64,000 nt of DNA from JAWLDA01 sp041686855 (GCA_041686855.1 JAWLDA010000005.1:1-64000); one strand, 5' to 3'; positions 25,206-35,216 are shown, numbered from the stretch's first letter. The notes: a model not told the origin generated them from the letters alone. A program made the numbers and translations.

Positions 25206-25422
25206 ATCGATCACACCTTAGGTTAGTTGGTAGTGAATGGGTTTGCACGAATGTTTTTCAGTACATTTCTGCGTCGGATGAGGGTGTCCTTTGAGTCGAG
25301 GGCACGCTACAGGCGAATCTCAGCCGCGTATAGTTAAAAGGATATGGAGCAAAGAGTCTCGAATCTGTTCTGTTGGACATAAACCGGTTCAAGTGAACTG
25401 TGCCGAAACGGAGCGTATGCCC

Positions 25423-28400
25423 ATGAGTAAACTGAGTCCTATCAAGCGCGTGCTTGTTGCTAATCGCAGTGAGATCGCGATCCGGGTCTTTCGTGCCTGC
25501 ACCGAGATGGGTAAGCAGACCGTCGCGATTTACTCCGAAGAAGACTCTCTCTCTTTGCATCGCTACAAAGCGGACGAAGCGTATCTCATCGGCAGAGGCA
25601 AAGGTCCCGTCGAAGCGTACCTCGACATCGAAGGCATGATCGAGATCGCGAAACGGCACGAGATTGACGCGATCCATCCGGGGTACGGCTTCCTATCTGA
25701 GAATGCAGCCTTCGCCCGCCGCTGCGAGGAAGAGGGCATCATCTTTGTCGGACCGACGTCGGTGCAACTCGAGCGATTAGGGGACAAGGTAGCCGCTCGT
25801 AAACTGGCCCAAGAGGCGGGCTTGCCGCTGGTGCCGGCGACTCCGGATCCCATCACATCGATGGAAGAGGCGCTCCGCTTTGCAAAAGAGCACGGCTATC
25901 CCCTGATCGTCAAGGCCGTCGCGGGCGGCGGCGGACGCGGCATGCGGGTCGTGCGCAATCGTTCCGAATTGGAGGGCGCCATCAGTCGTGCCCGCTCTGA
26001 GGCGGAGAAAGCCTTTGGCAACCCGGCTGTCTTTTTAGAACGCTACATCGAAGATCCCAAGCACATTGAGGTGCAAATAATCGCCGACGCGCACGGCAAT
26101 ATGGTGCACTTGTTTGAGCGCGACTGCTCGGTGCAACGGCGCCACCAAAAAGTCGTGGAGATTGCGCCCTCGTTGGCGCTGAGCGAGGAGAAACGCCAAG
26201 AGATTTGTGAGGCGGCGCTCGCATTGATGCGTCACGTCGGCTACGTGAACGCAGCCACGGTCGAATTCCTGTACGATCAGAGCGGAAACTTCTATTTCCT
26301 CGAAGTGAACCCGCGGGTTCAAGTGGAGCACACCATTACGGAGCTCATCACGGGTGTGGACATCGTACAGACGCAGTTGGCTATCGCCGAAGGGCGACCC
26401 TTGTCGGATCCGATCATCGGCATCACCAGTCAAGATTCGGTGGATCGACGGGGCTACGCCATCCAGTGCCGCGTGACGAGTGAGGACCCGGAGAATCAAT
26501 TTGTTCCCGACCGCGGCCGCATCATCGCCTACCGCAGCGCCGCTGGATTTGGAGTGCGATTGGACACCGGCAACGGTCATGCAGGCGCGGTGATCACGCC
26601 CTACTACGATTCGTTGCTCGTCAAGATTTGCACGTACGCCGACACCTTTGATCGTGCGGCGGCCAAGATGCTGCGCGCGTTGCGTGAGTTCCGCATTCGC
26701 GGGATCAAGACTAACATCCCCTTCCTGGAGAACGTCGTACAGCACCCGACATTCCTTAAAGGTGAGTGCGCTACGACATTTATCGAGAGTTCTCCGGAGC
26801 TGTTCCAGTTTCGACAAAAGCGAGACCGCGGCACAAAGCTGCTGCGTTTTATCGCCAACAAGACGGTAAACATGCTGCCCGAGTTTAAGCGGGTTGACAA
26901 GGAGCACTTTCGGGAGCCCAAGGCGCCGGAGGTGCCGTACAAACTTGCGTACGGCAAAGGGACCAAAAACATCCTTGATGCCGGGGGTCCGAAGGCGTTG
27001 GCCGACTGGGTCAAGGAGCAGCAGCCTCTCCTCGTGACCGACACGACGTTTCGCGACGCCCATCAGTCGCTGTTGGCTACGCGGATGCGCACGTACGATC
27101 TCCTCAATATTGCCGAATCGACGGCGAAGTTGGCCCCTGCACTCTTTTCGGTTGAGATGTGGGGCGGTGCCACTTTTGATACGGCGATGCGTTTCAACGT
27201 GGAGGATCCGTGGGAGCGCCTCGAGCGTCTTCGGGCCTTGATGCCCAACGTCTGTTTTCAGATGTTGTTGCGTGCGTCGAACGCCGTAGGGTATGCGAAC
27301 TACCCGGACAACGTGGTTCAGGAGTTTGTCAAGGAGGCCGCCAAGACCGGCATCGATGTTTTCCGCATTTTTGACAGCCTCAACTGGGTCCAAGGGATGC
27401 GGGTGGCGATGGACGCCGTCGCCGAGGCCGGCAAGGTGGTTGAGGCGTCGATCTGTTACACGGGTGATATTCTCGATGCGAAGCGCACCAAGTACGACCT
27501 GAAGTACTACGTGGAGATGGCCAAGGAGTTGGAGCGTTACGGAGCGCACATCCTTGGCATCAAGGATATGGCGGGCCTGCTCAAGCCCCGAGCGGCAAAG
27601 CTCTTGGTTGAAAGCCTTAAGCAGGAGATCGGCATTCCCATCCACCTGCACACGCACGACACGAGCGGTAACGGTGTTGCCATGCTACTCGAGGCGGCAG
27701 AGGCCGGCGTCGACATCGTTGACTTGGCGACGGCCACCATGTCGGGGACCACGAGCCAACCCAGTATGGGAGCCGTCGTAGCTGCCCTCGAGCGGACCGA
27801 GCGGCAGACGGGGCTCGACCTTTCGGCGTTGCAGCAGCTCGACGAGTACTGGGAAGTGGTGCGTGAGTATTATCAGCCGTTCGAGTCGGGTCTCAAAGCA
27901 GGGACGGCCGAAGTGTACCTGCATGAGATGCCGGGCGGCCAGTACTCCAACCTGCGTGAGCAGGCGAAGGCGCTCGGTTTGGCGGAGCGGTGGACTGAGA
28001 TTAAAGAGGCCTATATCACCGCCAACCGGCTTATGGGTGACATTGTAAAGGTGACGCCCTCCTCCAAGGCGGTAGGCGATCTCGCTCTCTTCATGGTTCA
28101 AAACGATCTCGATGAGGAGAGCCTGTTGGCCCGCGCCGATGAGCTCACCTTCCCTGACTCAGTCATCTCGTTCTTCTCCGGAATGATGGGGCAGCCCAAG
28201 GGGGGCTTCCCCGAGGAGTTGCAACGAAAGGTGCTAAAAGGGCGGGAGCCGATCTCCTGTCGTCCCGGCGAGTTGCTCGAACCGGTCGACTTTGAGGCGG
28301 TCCGCCGTCAGCTCGAAGAGGAGTTCGGCGTTCCCATGAGTCACCGGGATGCCATTAGCTCTGTTCTCTACCCAGCAGTCTTTAAGGGCTTCGCCGAGCA

Positions 28401-28884
28401 TCGGATCGAGTACAGCGATACTTCGGTGTTGGATACGCCCACGTTCTGCTACGGGTTGCGTATGGGAGAAGAGACACGGATCGAGATGGAGCCGGGTAAG
28501 ACGCTCGTCGTGAAACTGACCGCAGTCGGCGAGCTTCTCGATGACGGTACCCGCAACGTCTACTTTGAGCTAAACGGTCAACCGCGCCAGGTCCGGGTGA
28601 ACGATGATAGCGCTAAGGTGAAGCAGACTCAGCGGGCCAAGGCCGACCGTCACAATCCTAAGCATGTGGGCGCGTCTATGCCCGGCGTCGTGTTAGAGCT
28701 GCTGGTGAGCGCAGGTGAGCCGGTTGCCAAAGGCCAGGCGCTGATCGTAACCGAGGCGATGAAGGTCGAGCAGACTGTGCAGGCGCCGCGAGCGGGTACT
28801 GTCACGGAGATTCTGGTCAAGGAAGGAGACTCGCTTCAGGCGGGGGATCTCCTACTGGTGTTGGAGCCGGAAGTGAACGAGTAA
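25423..28884 (+). CDS. pyc: Pyruvate carboxylase
   Basis: A 1153-residue biotin enzyme making oxaloacetate from pyruvate, bicarbonate and ATP. Order: biotin carboxylase domain (about 1-455; ATP-grasp motif GGGGRGMR and ERDCSVQRRHQK), carboxyltransferase TIM barrel (about 530-830, starting near VTDTTFRDAHQSLLATR, with CYTGDI and IHLHTHDTSGN) and the biotinyl domain at the C-terminus with TEAMKVEQ, biotin on K1114. Full length for the alpha4 type. ATG 25423 is chosen from its spacing to GGAG; ATG 25417 is close to it. Single gene, divergent from the DapA operon, with 207 bases between. Confidence 0.98.
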   Translation: MSKLSPIKRVLVANRSEIAIRVFRACTEMGKQTVAIYSEEDSLSLHRYKADEAYLIGRGKGPVEAYLDIEGMIEIAKRHEIDAIHPGYGFLSENAAFARRCEEEGIIFVGPTSVQLERLGDKVAARKLAQEAGLPLVPATPDPITSMEEALRFAKEHGYPLIVKAVAGGGGRGMRVVRNRSELEGAISRARSEAEKAFGNPAVFLERYIEDPKHIEVQIIADAHGNMVHLFERDCSVQRRHQKVVEIAPSLALSEEKRQEICEAALALMRHVGYVNAATVEFLYDQSGNFYFLEVNPRVQVEHTITELITGVDIVQTQLAIAEGRPLSDPIIGITSQDSVDRRGYAIQCRVTSEDPENQFVPDRGRIIAYRSAAGFGVRLDTGNGHAGAVITPYYDSLLVKICTYADTFDRAAAKMLRALREFRIRGIKTNIPFLENVVQHPTFLKGECATTFIESSPELFQFRQKRDRGTKLLRFIANKTVNMLPEFKRVDKEHFREPKAPEVPYKLAYGKGTKNILDAGGPKALADWVKEQQPLLVTDTTFRDAHQSLLATRMRTYDLLNIAESTAKLAPALFSVEMWGGATFDTAMRFNVEDPWERLERLRALMPNVCFQMLLRASNAVGYANYPDNVVQEFVKEAAKTGIDVFRIFDSLNWVQGMRVAMDAVAEAGKVVEASICYTGDILDAKRTKYDLKYYVEMAKELERYGAHILGIKDMAGLLKPRAAKLLVESLKQEIGIPIHLHTHDTSGNGVAMLLEAAEAGVDIVDLATATMSGTTSQPSMGAVVAALERTERQTGLDLSALQQLDEYWEVVREYYQPFESGLKAGTAEVYLHEMPGGQYSNLREQAKALGLAERWTEIKEAYITANRLMGDIVKVTPSSKAVGDLALFMVQNDLDEESLLARADELTFPDSVISFFSGMMGQPKGGFPEELQRKVLKGREPISCRPGELLEPVDFEAVRRQLEEEFGVPMSHRDAISSVLYPAVFKGFAEHRIEYSDTSVLDTPTFCYGLRMGEETRIEMEPGKTLVVKLTAVGELLDDGTRNVYFELNGQPRQVRVNDDSAKVKQTQRAKADRHNPKHVGASMPGVVLELLVSAGEPVAKGQALIVTEAMKVEQTVQAPRAGTVTEILVKEGDSLQAGDLLLVLEPEVNE

Positions 28885-28944
28885 ACGCCGACGCTTGTCC
28901 GCATGATTGCTGCGTGGTACAATGTGTTAAAACTTGATTAAACT

Positions 28945-29165
28945 AGGTGCTTTCACTGTTAAAGGTGAGAGGTAATAGGGAATTGGGTGCGAAGCCCAAG
29001 CGGTCCCGCCACTGTAACCGGTCGAATCGCCGCCTGTCGGCGGTGTGGGATTCGACGCCGTCAGTGGTCGCAAGGTCACTGCACGTCATCTGCGTGTGGG
29101 AAGGCCTTGCGACATGTCATTGACATGGCGTCACCGGGAGCCAGGAGACCTGCCTGTGTTTAATG
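28945..29165 (+). promoter_or_regulatory. Cobalamin riboswitch
   Basis: The aptamer begins around aggtgctttcactg (28945), passes gggaattgggtgcgaagccc at 28978 and the B12-box segment gtcccgccactgtaacc near 29003, contains long paired arms between about 29020 and 29130, and ends with the diagnostic gccaggagacctgcc at 29140. It precedes the BtuFCD-like genes and should repress them when adenosyl- or another cobalamin binds. Confidence 0.93.
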
Positions 29166-29244
29166 CTGTGTGCTCGCCTTCGGGTTAAAGGTTGGGTGCG
29201 GGAGCTGGGTGCCAATGGCCCCACACTCTTGTCGTAACTCTCCT

Positions 29245-29274
29245 GACCTGCCACTCTGGCAGGTCTTCTTTATT
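29245..29274 (+). terminator. Intrinsic terminator behind the cobalamin aptamer
   Basis: A 9-bp stem gacctgcca / tggcaggtc with loop ctc is followed by ttctttatt. It lies about 80 bases behind the B12 box and 66 bases before the btuF-like start, and is the likely expression platform. Confidence 0.85.
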
Positions 29275-29339
29275 AGAGCGACAGGTCAGCGCCGGGCGAC
29301 GCACGCAGAGCGTCTCTAGACTTAGAGGAGTGATCCGTC

Positions 29340-30269
29340 GTGACATTACGCCGCCTTCGCCGGCGTCGACCCGCCTCCGGGCCGACGTTGATGATGAGCC
29401 TCTTACTCTGCCTCGTGGTCCTCTGCGCGCTGACACTCACCGCGTCAGCCGGCTTTCCGCGCACCGTGGTCGACGGTATCGGCCGGTCTATCCTGCTTGA
29501 CGAGCGCCCTGCGCGTATCTTTTCGGCAACATTGGCGACCGATAACATTCTCCTCACTCTTGTCGAGCCCGAGCGGGTGGTCGGTGTGACCCGTTTCGCC
29601 TCCGATTCGCGCGGCTCTTACGTCGCCGACAAAGTACGGCCCCATATGACGCAAATCGACGCCCTCAGCCCTGAGTTGATCCTCAGCGCTGCGCCGGACC
29701 TCGTCCTCCTGGCGTCATGGAACGACCCGGACGCAGTGAAACAGTTGCGCGACCTTGGCCTCTCGGTGTACACCTTTACGAGTTTTAGCTCCGTGGCCGA
29801 CGCGTTGGAGAATATCCGACGGGTAGGCGAGATCACCGGCGAAGAGGAGCGAGCTGAGGCCCTCATCGACTCGTTCAATCAGGAGGCGAAGGCCATTGCT
29901 CTGGCGATCGGTGACCGGCCCCGTCCCAAGGTGCTCTCATGGGATAGTTGGGGAACGACGACAGGGACCGGGACGTCGATGCATGACATCATTGAGATGG
30001 CCGGGGGGGAGAACCTGGCCGCTACCCACAGCATCGAGGGGTGGAAAGAGATTGACCGCGAGACGATTATCTCGATGAACCCGGACGTGATCGTTACCGA
30101 GTCAGGCCAGAGCTTTGTCGAGAGTGTGTTGGCGGATCCTACCCTTCAGAGCGTAACGGCCGTTAGGACAGGCCGTGTGGTGTACGTTGAGCACACGGGC
30201 GCCTTGAATCACCATTTCATCTTGGCGATTCGACAGTTGGCGCAGTATCTGCACCCCGAGGCATTTTAA
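29340..30269 (+). CDS. Cobalamin ABC transporter substrate-binding protein (BtuF-like)
   Basis: A 309-residue periplasmic-binding protein of the helical-backbone type III family used for vitamin B12 and siderophores. An Arg-rich N-terminus is followed by a hydrophobic segment and an Ala-Ser-Ala cleavage site at about residue 37, with no lipobox. FPRTVVDGIGRSILL and the later SWDSWGTTTGTGT region are typical of the family. GTG 29340 follows agaggagtgatcc. The cobalamin riboswitch just upstream indicates corrinoid rather than iron-siderophore transport. Confidence 0.88.
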   Translation: MTLRRLRRRRPASGPTLMMSLLLCLVVLCALTLTASAGFPRTVVDGIGRSILLDERPARIFSATLATDNILLTLVEPERVVGVTRFASDSRGSYVADKVRPHMTQIDALSPELILSAAPDLVLLASWNDPDAVKQLRDLGLSVYTFTSFSSVADALENIRRVGEITGEEERAEALIDSFNQEAKAIALAIGDRPRPKVLSWDSWGTTTGTGTSMHDIIEMAGGENLAATHSIEGWKEIDRETIISMNPDVIVTESGQSFVESVLADPTLQSVTAVRTGRVVYVEHTGALNHHFILAIRQLAQYLHPEAF

Positions 30270-30272
30270 GTC

Positions 30273-31307
30273 GTGGCGTTGCGTCGGGTGGGGCCCGGAG
30301 CGGTTATCCTTGCCCTGCTGGGGCTCCTCGTCGTTTCGGTCACGTTGGGGACGGCGATCGGCGCGGTGCAACTCCCATTCGTAGAGACGCTCTTAGTGAT
30401 CTTAGCTAAGAGTCTGCGCATTCCGTATGAGACGTCGTCGACGCACGAGGCGATCATATGGACGGTCCGGTTGCCGCGCGTTTTGGTGGCCGGGATCGTG
30501 GGCTTCGGCCTGGCGGTGAGCGGGGCAGCGATGCAAGGGTTGTTTAAAAATCCATTGGCCACTCCCGGCATTACGGGCCTCTCCTCGGGGGCCTCGCTCG
30601 GAGCTGCATTGGCGATCTTCCTCGGTTGGCAGCTGATAAACGTCTGGCTTGTCCCGCTCGCGGCCTTTTCCGGCGCTCTTGTGGCCGTCGTGGTCGTCTA
30701 TGTACTGGCGACGCGCAACGGTAAGACGGATACTGCGACCCTCCTCTTGGCCGGTGTCGCCGTCAGCTCGTTCTTTGGCGCACTCCTCTCGGCGATCTAT
30801 CACTTCGTGGACATCGGCATCCTGAGGGAGATTGTCTATTGGTTGATGGGGAATTTGGGCGGGAAGCGTTGGGACCATCTTGCGACGATTGCCCCCCTCG
30901 TCTTGCTGGGGTCATTGGGCCTCTTTGTCTGCGCCCCGGATCTTAATATCCTCGTGACGGGGGAGGAGCAAGCCCGCTCGATCGGCGTCCCGGTGCAACG
31001 AGTCAAAAGAATCGTGTTGACGTTGGTCTCCCTGGTTACGGGCGCGGCCATCTCCGTCGCAGGACTTATCGGCTTTGTCGGACTAATTGTGCCGCATACG
31101 ATTCGGCTCATCGTGGGACCGGATCACCGATGGCTGATGCCGGCGAGTGGTTTGGCGGGGGCGGCGTTCCTCATCCTTTGTGATTTAATCGCCCGGGCAA
31201 CGTTTAGTCCGATCGAGCTGCGTACGGGTATCGTCACCTCGTTCTTTGGTGTCCCGTTCTTTTTGGCGATTCTGTTGCGTCAGCGGGAGAGTGTCCGTTG
31301 GGACTAG
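30273..31307 (+). CDS. Cobalamin ABC transporter permease (BtuC-like, FecCD family)
   Basis: A 344-residue permease with about ten membrane helices. Conserved FecCD/BtuC segments are GFGLAVSGAAMQGLFKNPLA, the SSGASLGAAL loop and GFVGLIVPHTIRLIVGPDHR, which forms the ATPase contact. It begins three bases after the binding protein gene, so the two are co-transcribed under the B12 riboswitch. Confidence 0.92.
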   Translation: MALRRVGPGAVILALLGLLVVSVTLGTAIGAVQLPFVETLLVILAKSLRIPYETSSTHEAIIWTVRLPRVLVAGIVGFGLAVSGAAMQGLFKNPLATPGITGLSSGASLGAALAIFLGWQLINVWLVPLAAFSGALVAVVVVYVLATRNGKTDTATLLLAGVAVSSFFGALLSAIYHFVDIGILREIVYWLMGNLGGKRWDHLATIAPLVLLGSLGLFVCAPDLNILVTGEEQARSIGVPVQRVKRIVLTLVSLVTGAAISVAGLIGFVGLIVPHTIRLIVGPDHRWLMPASGLAGAAFLILCDLIARATFSPIELRTGIVTSFFGVPFFLAILLRQRESVRWD

Positions 31308-31326
31308 GGAAAGTGAGGCAAGCAGA

Positions 31327-32100
31327 ATGTTGCACGCACGCAACGTCAGCTACACGATCAACAGTACGACGATCTTGTCAGACGTGAGCGTTGACGTCGC
31401 GGCGGGTAGCTTTGTGGGCCTAATTGGCCCCAACGGCGCCGGCAAGACGACCTTGATGAGAGTGCTGGCGGGTCTGGTTCCGGCGACCCTTGGCGAGGTG
31501 CATTTGAACGAGCAAGCGATCGATCGCATCCCCGACCGGGAGCGCGCGCGTGCCATCGCCTTTGTCACTCAGAATGCGTATGCTGGCTTTGGGTTTACGG
31601 TGTTGGACGTTGTGTCGATGGGCCGCTACCCGTTTAAAGGGCGGTTCGCTCCACTAAAGGAGGAGGACCGGGAGGCCGTCGAACGGGCGGTGCATGCGGC
31701 AGATCTCTGCCACCTCACGAGTCGGCGGGTTCACGAGCTTTCAGGAGGCGAGCGTCAACGCGTCTTTATCGCTCGCGCGCTCGCTCAGACGCCTCGCCTC
31801 CTCTTTCTTGATGAGCCCACCGCCAATTTGGACATCCGATACCAACTTGAGATTCTCGATTTAATTCGCACGTTAAATCGACAAGGCCTCACGGTGGTGA
31901 TGGCCATTCACGATCTGACCTTGGCCCTGCGCTACTGTACGCATCTGTTGGCGCTGGAAAGCGGCCGAATCCGAGCCTACGGGAGAGCCGAAGATGCATT
32001 GACCGATGGGCTCATTCGCGAAATCTTTGGAGTTGAGGCGCGAATCGTTCATGAGTCTGGAGAGCCGCGCCGCGTCGAGTTTATCGGCTCCAGTCAATGA
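31327..32100 (+). CDS. Cobalamin ABC transporter ATPase (BtuD-like, FepC family)
   Basis: A 258-residue ABC ATPase. Walker A GPNGAGKTT is at 34-42, the signature is LSGGERQRVFIARALAQ, Walker B LLFLDEPTANLD and the switch histidine lies in AIHDLTLA. ATG 31327 is preferred over upstream codons that overlap the permease. The last 20 bases overlap the converging MDR dehydrogenase gene, so transcription from the two sides collides here. Confidence 0.92.
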   Translation: MLHARNVSYTINSTTILSDVSVDVAAGSFVGLIGPNGAGKTTLMRVLAGLVPATLGEVHLNEQAIDRIPDRERARAIAFVTQNAYAGFGFTVLDVVSMGRYPFKGRFAPLKEEDREAVERAVHAADLCHLTSRRVHELSGGERQRVFIARALAQTPRLLFLDEPTANLDIRYQLEILDLIRTLNRQGLTVVMAIHDLTLALRYCTHLLALESGRIRAYGRAEDALTDGLIREIFGVEARIVHESGEPRRVEFIGSSQ

Positions 32101-33106
32101 GGCCGGTCAGGGCCGGTTCATCGGGCGAACCGAGGCGTTCAAAGAGCTCGGGCGCTTCGTCAGGCGTTACGGTAAGGTAGGGGATCCCCTCAACGTCAAG
32201 TTTCCTCTGCGCCATGAGTTCGAGGATGAGTTCTCGGTCGCGCCGCTGACTCCACGGGTGAGGGAGGACGGCCGACGGGGGATTGTTGGGTTGGTGCGCC
32301 CCCATCAGGGTAAGATCCTTCGCATCGATTTGCGCAAAGAGATCTCCAAGCTCCACCGAACCATGGGGGCTGCCCAGGAGGATGACTCGGCCCCGCCTGC
32401 GGGCGAGCTCGAGTGAGGTGGGAAGCGCCTTAGGTGAACCCGTTGCATCGATGACGACATCGAATCCTTCGTCGGCGTATGTCCCCCCCTTGAGTCGTTT
32501 CATCCCTTGCGCGTCGAGGACCGCGGCCATGTCGGCGCCGTGCTGGGTGACCGAGCTCAACCGATCCGCTCTGAGATCGGCGACGGCCAGAGGATGCGCG
32601 CCGGTCCGGCGTGCCAATCGGAGCGCGAGCTGGCCGACGAGACCGGCGCCCACGATCACCACGGATTCCCCAAAGGCGATCGCGGCGCGACGAACGGCGT
32701 AGAGGGCCACCGCGTACAGGGTGGTAAATGCGGCCGTCCCGGGGGCGACGCCCTCCGGTATTTTGAGCGCCGTTGAAGTCGAGGCGGGCAATAAGGTGTA
32801 ATCGGCATGGCGCGCTTGGCAAAAGACTCTATCGCCAACCGAGAACTGATCGACATCGGCGCCGACTCCGATCACTTCGCCGGTGTACGAGTAGCCGGGA
32901 TAGACGGGGTATGAGCTCGCGCCCGTGCGAATGGCCGTCGAACGGCCCTGGAGCAATGCCGTCTCGGTGCCTGTGCTGACGAGAGTTGCTACGGTTTTGA
33001 GTAAGAGCTGCCCGGGGGCGGGCTCCGCCGGAGCGTCGAATGTTTCGAGTGCTACTTCGTTCATTGCAGGAAAGACGATGCGGCGGCCATTGTTAGTATT
33101 TTTCAT
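32081..33106 (-). CDS. MDR-family dehydrogenase lacking catalytic zinc ligands
   Basis: A 341-residue medium-chain dehydrogenase. The N-terminal GroES-like domain has ATLVSTGTETAL where zinc enzymes carry a Cys, and PGYSYTGEV in place of the GHE motif, so catalytic zinc is probably absent. The Rossmann motif VVIVGAGLVGQLAL follows. This subtype is often annotated as a zinc-binding dehydrogenase and oxidises sugar alcohols or inositol-like compounds in some bacteria. ATG 33106 follows taggagc, which overlaps the stop of the upstream unknown gene. Last gene of an operon behind a sugar-binding protein. Confidence 0.82.
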   Translation of the reverse strand: MKNTNNGRRIVFPAMNEVALETFDAPAEPAPGQLLLKTVATLVSTGTETALLQGRSTAIRTGASSYPVYPGYSYTGEVIGVGADVDQFSVGDRVFCQARHADYTLLPASTSTALKIPEGVAPGTAAFTTLYAVALYAVRRAAIAFGESVVIVGAGLVGQLALRLARRTGAHPLAVADLRADRLSSVTQHGADMAAVLDAQGMKRLKGGTYADEGFDVVIDATGSPKALPTSLELARRRGRVILLGSPHGSVELGDLFAQIDAKDLTLMGAHQPNNPPSAVLPHPWSQRRDRELILELMAQRKLDVEGIPYLTVTPDEAPELFERLGSPDEPALTGLIDWSR

Positions 33107-33117
33107 TCGTTATGCTC

Positions 33118-33843
33118 CTAAATGGAATGGACAAAGAGCTGATTCTCTGCGTCCAGAGTGATAAGCTCAGAGTAGTGGTGCACCTGGGCAACCGCACCTC
33201 CGCTCCCGCTTATGGGCGTTTCGACTTCGATTACGAAGTCGGCAAAGTCCGGCACGTTAAACGCGACGTAGGCTAAAGAGAGGGCGTCGGCCCAACGCTC
33301 GGGCCGGGCCGACAGGTCCGGCAATAAAAGAGGCCCGGTATCCACTTGAAAAAGGTTCTTTTCGGTGTGAGTATTCATGGTTTTAATCGGATACTCCATC
33401 ACAGCTTGGACGCCTAATTCTTCGTTCTTGATCACCGTGCGTCCTACCAGCGGCGCCCCCGAGTGTGTCGCCTCTCGCACCTCTTGGTTTGAGTGGAGGC
33501 GACGGAGGCCTTGGGCAACTTGGAGGCGGTAGACCGGGCCACCGAACATCTCTTCGATTGGCCGTACCTCGCGATAACCTGCGTGCGCGTACGCCTTCCG
33601 CCGAAAGATCAACCCGTGCTGGGGGCCGAAGACCGGGAGAAAGTCGTAGTTGTCGGAGTAAAAGAGATTGCGTCTCGCAAAGGTATCTTCACTCTTGCAT
33701 GAGCCGCACTGATACCAGATCTCTTCACGGCCACTTTGTTGGTCCGCGATCGTCGTCGTTGACTCAACCCAGAAGCGAGCCTCGTTGCGCGCTCCCTTGC
33801 CAGAGATAAACGAGCGACCATAGTCAAGCACACGGATATCCAC
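33118..33843 (-). CDS. Conserved protein of unknown function
   Basis: I do not recognise this 241-residue protein. It is soluble, with no signal peptide, rich in aromatic residues and beta-prone segments. A single CxxC (YQCGSCKSED) near residue 45 could bind zinc. The sequence FLPVFGPQHGLIFRRKAY and several His/Glu-rich stretches may hold ligands. GTG 33843 is chosen because GAGGG ends eight bases before it. It lies between a sugar-binding protein gene (77 bases) and an MDR dehydrogenase (11 bases), so a role in the same sugar or sugar-acid pathway is likely. Confidence 0.7.
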   Translation of the reverse strand: MDIRVLDYGRSFISGKGARNEARFWVESTTTIADQQSGREEIWYQCGSCKSEDTFARRNLFYSDNYDFLPVFGPQHGLIFRRKAYAHAGYREVRPIEEMFGGPVYRLQVAQGLRRLHSNQEVREATHSGAPLVGRTVIKNEELGVQAVMEYPIKTMNTHTEKNLFQVDTGPLLLPDLSARPERWADALSLAYVAFNVPDFADFVIEVETPISGSGGAVAQVHHYSELITLDAENQLFVHSI

Positions 33844-33920
33844 CGTTTGAACCCTCGCCTTCAAAGACTCTCGAATGGCCTCGTCGGGGCCCCATTGGGG
33901 CCCCGGTTCTCTGAGGCGCG

Positions 33921-35216
33921 CTAATTGCTCTGCATAATCTCCTGTAACTTAGCGTTCGCTGTTCGCTCGGCCTCTTGGAGTGTATGGACGCCTTCCCTGA
34001 GGTTGAAGACGTTGCCGAGCGCTGCCTGCACATCGTTGAGAATCTGGCGGTAACCCTTGTGCACCACCCAAGGTACGAGGCTAGGCTCCGTAAACTGCAC
34101 CGTGTTCTCGAGCATCTCCGGATAAAACTCCAAGTGTCCATACTTGTTGCGAATCTGGTATGCGAGACTGTAGCGTTCGGGGATCTCTTCGTTGCTGGCG
34201 TAGAGGCCCATCTTGTCGAGGAGCCTTGCCTTGGCGAACTCCCACGCCAGATCTTGATGGTCGGATTGCGGTGAAATGCCGATGCTAAAGGCGGTACCCA
34301 GAGTGTACGAGCCGGCGGGCCCGCTGGGAAGCGCCCCAAAGCCGAAGTCGGAGAAGTCGCGCTGTGCCAGCCACCGGTCGGCGTACGTCTGGGGATCGAT
34401 CACCATAGCGACGTCACCCCGGGGCATGCCGTCGATGCCCGCTCCGGCTCCGCCCGGCCGCATGCTCTGATCTGTCTCAATCATCTCTAGGACAGCGTTG
34501 ACGGCAGCGAGCGACTCCTTAGAGGCAAAAGCGTAGCGACCCTCCGTCCAGTCGTACACCTTGCCGCCAAACATCCGAGTGAGTGGCTCCGCGCGGTAGA
34601 CGGCGCCGACCGACATCCCCAGGCCGGCCCGCTGCAGATTGCCGTCAGGACCGATGACGCTGAGTCGTTTCGCCGTCTGCGCAAACTCATCCCACGGCCA
34701 GGGGTTGTCGGAGCTACTCGGCGGCGGGGCAAGTCCCGTTTCCGCAAAGGCCCCCTTGTGGTAGTAGAGGACGAGCCACTCATGTTCGAAAGGAATCTCG
34801 TACATCTTTCCGTTCACCGTGCTGCGCTCAAGCTCCCACGGCGGCCAAAACTCCCGCGTGATGTGCGGGTCTCGTTCCATAAACGGATTGAGGTCGAGCA
34901 GGAGGCCGTTCAAGGCCCAGTCGACGTAGTCGAGGAGCGAGATGTCGATTAAATCCGGAGCCGTTCCGGCTGCGGAGGCTACCACGAAAGCGTTTTGGAT
35001 GTCGCTGCCCGTCAGGTGCCGCAGCTCTACTTTGACGTTAGGGTTGCGTTCGTAAAAGGCCTCCAAAAAGGCTAACGTTTCTTCGTACTCGGTTGTGCCA
35101 CCTCCGGAAGAATAGGTCCAGTACTCGAGGGTGACGGTCTGCGCCGATGAGAGCGCAGCCAATCCGAGCAGGGCGATGAGAGAGAGCACAACGCATAATG
35201 TCAGTCTTCTGTTCAC
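33921..35216 (-). CDS. Family 1 extracellular solute-binding protein
   Basis: A 431-residue sugar-type ABC solute-binding protein. Its signal peptide ends at LSSA-Q (residues 25/26) with no lipobox, so it is a free periplasmic protein. The mature start VTLEYWTYSSGG and the motif GTAPDLIDIS are typical. GTG 35216 follows gggaggcgtcacc. No permease or ATPase gene lies near; the downstream genes are an unknown protein and an MDR dehydrogenase, and an SDR dehydrogenase lies upstream. The ligand is unknown, probably an oligosaccharide or sugar derivative. Confidence 0.88.
   Translation of the reverse strand: MNRRLTLCVVLSLIALLGLAALSSAQTVTLEYWTYSSGGGTTEYEETLAFLEAFYERNPNVKVELRHLTGSDIQNAFVVASAAGTAPDLIDISLLDYVDWALNGLLLDLNPFMERDPHITREFWPPWELERSTVNGKMYEIPFEHEWLVLYYHKGAFAETGLAPPPSSSDNPWPWDEFAQTAKRLSVIGPDGNLQRAGLGMSVGAVYRAEPLTRMFGGKVYDWTEGRYAFASKESLAAVNAVLEMIETDQSMRPGGAGAGIDGMPRGDVAMVIDPQTYADRWLAQRDFSDFGFGALPSGPAGSYTLGTAFSIGISPQSDHQDLAWEFAKARLLDKMGLYASNEEIPERYSLAYQIRNKYGHLEFYPEMLENTVQFTEPSLVPWVVHKGYRQILNDVQAALGNVFNLREGVHTLQEAERTANAKLQEIMQSN

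Noticed and set aside
26035..27657. A 540-codon open frame antisense to pyruvate carboxylase
   Set aside because: It lies wholly inside a certain gene on the other strand, has biased composition and no recognisable domain.
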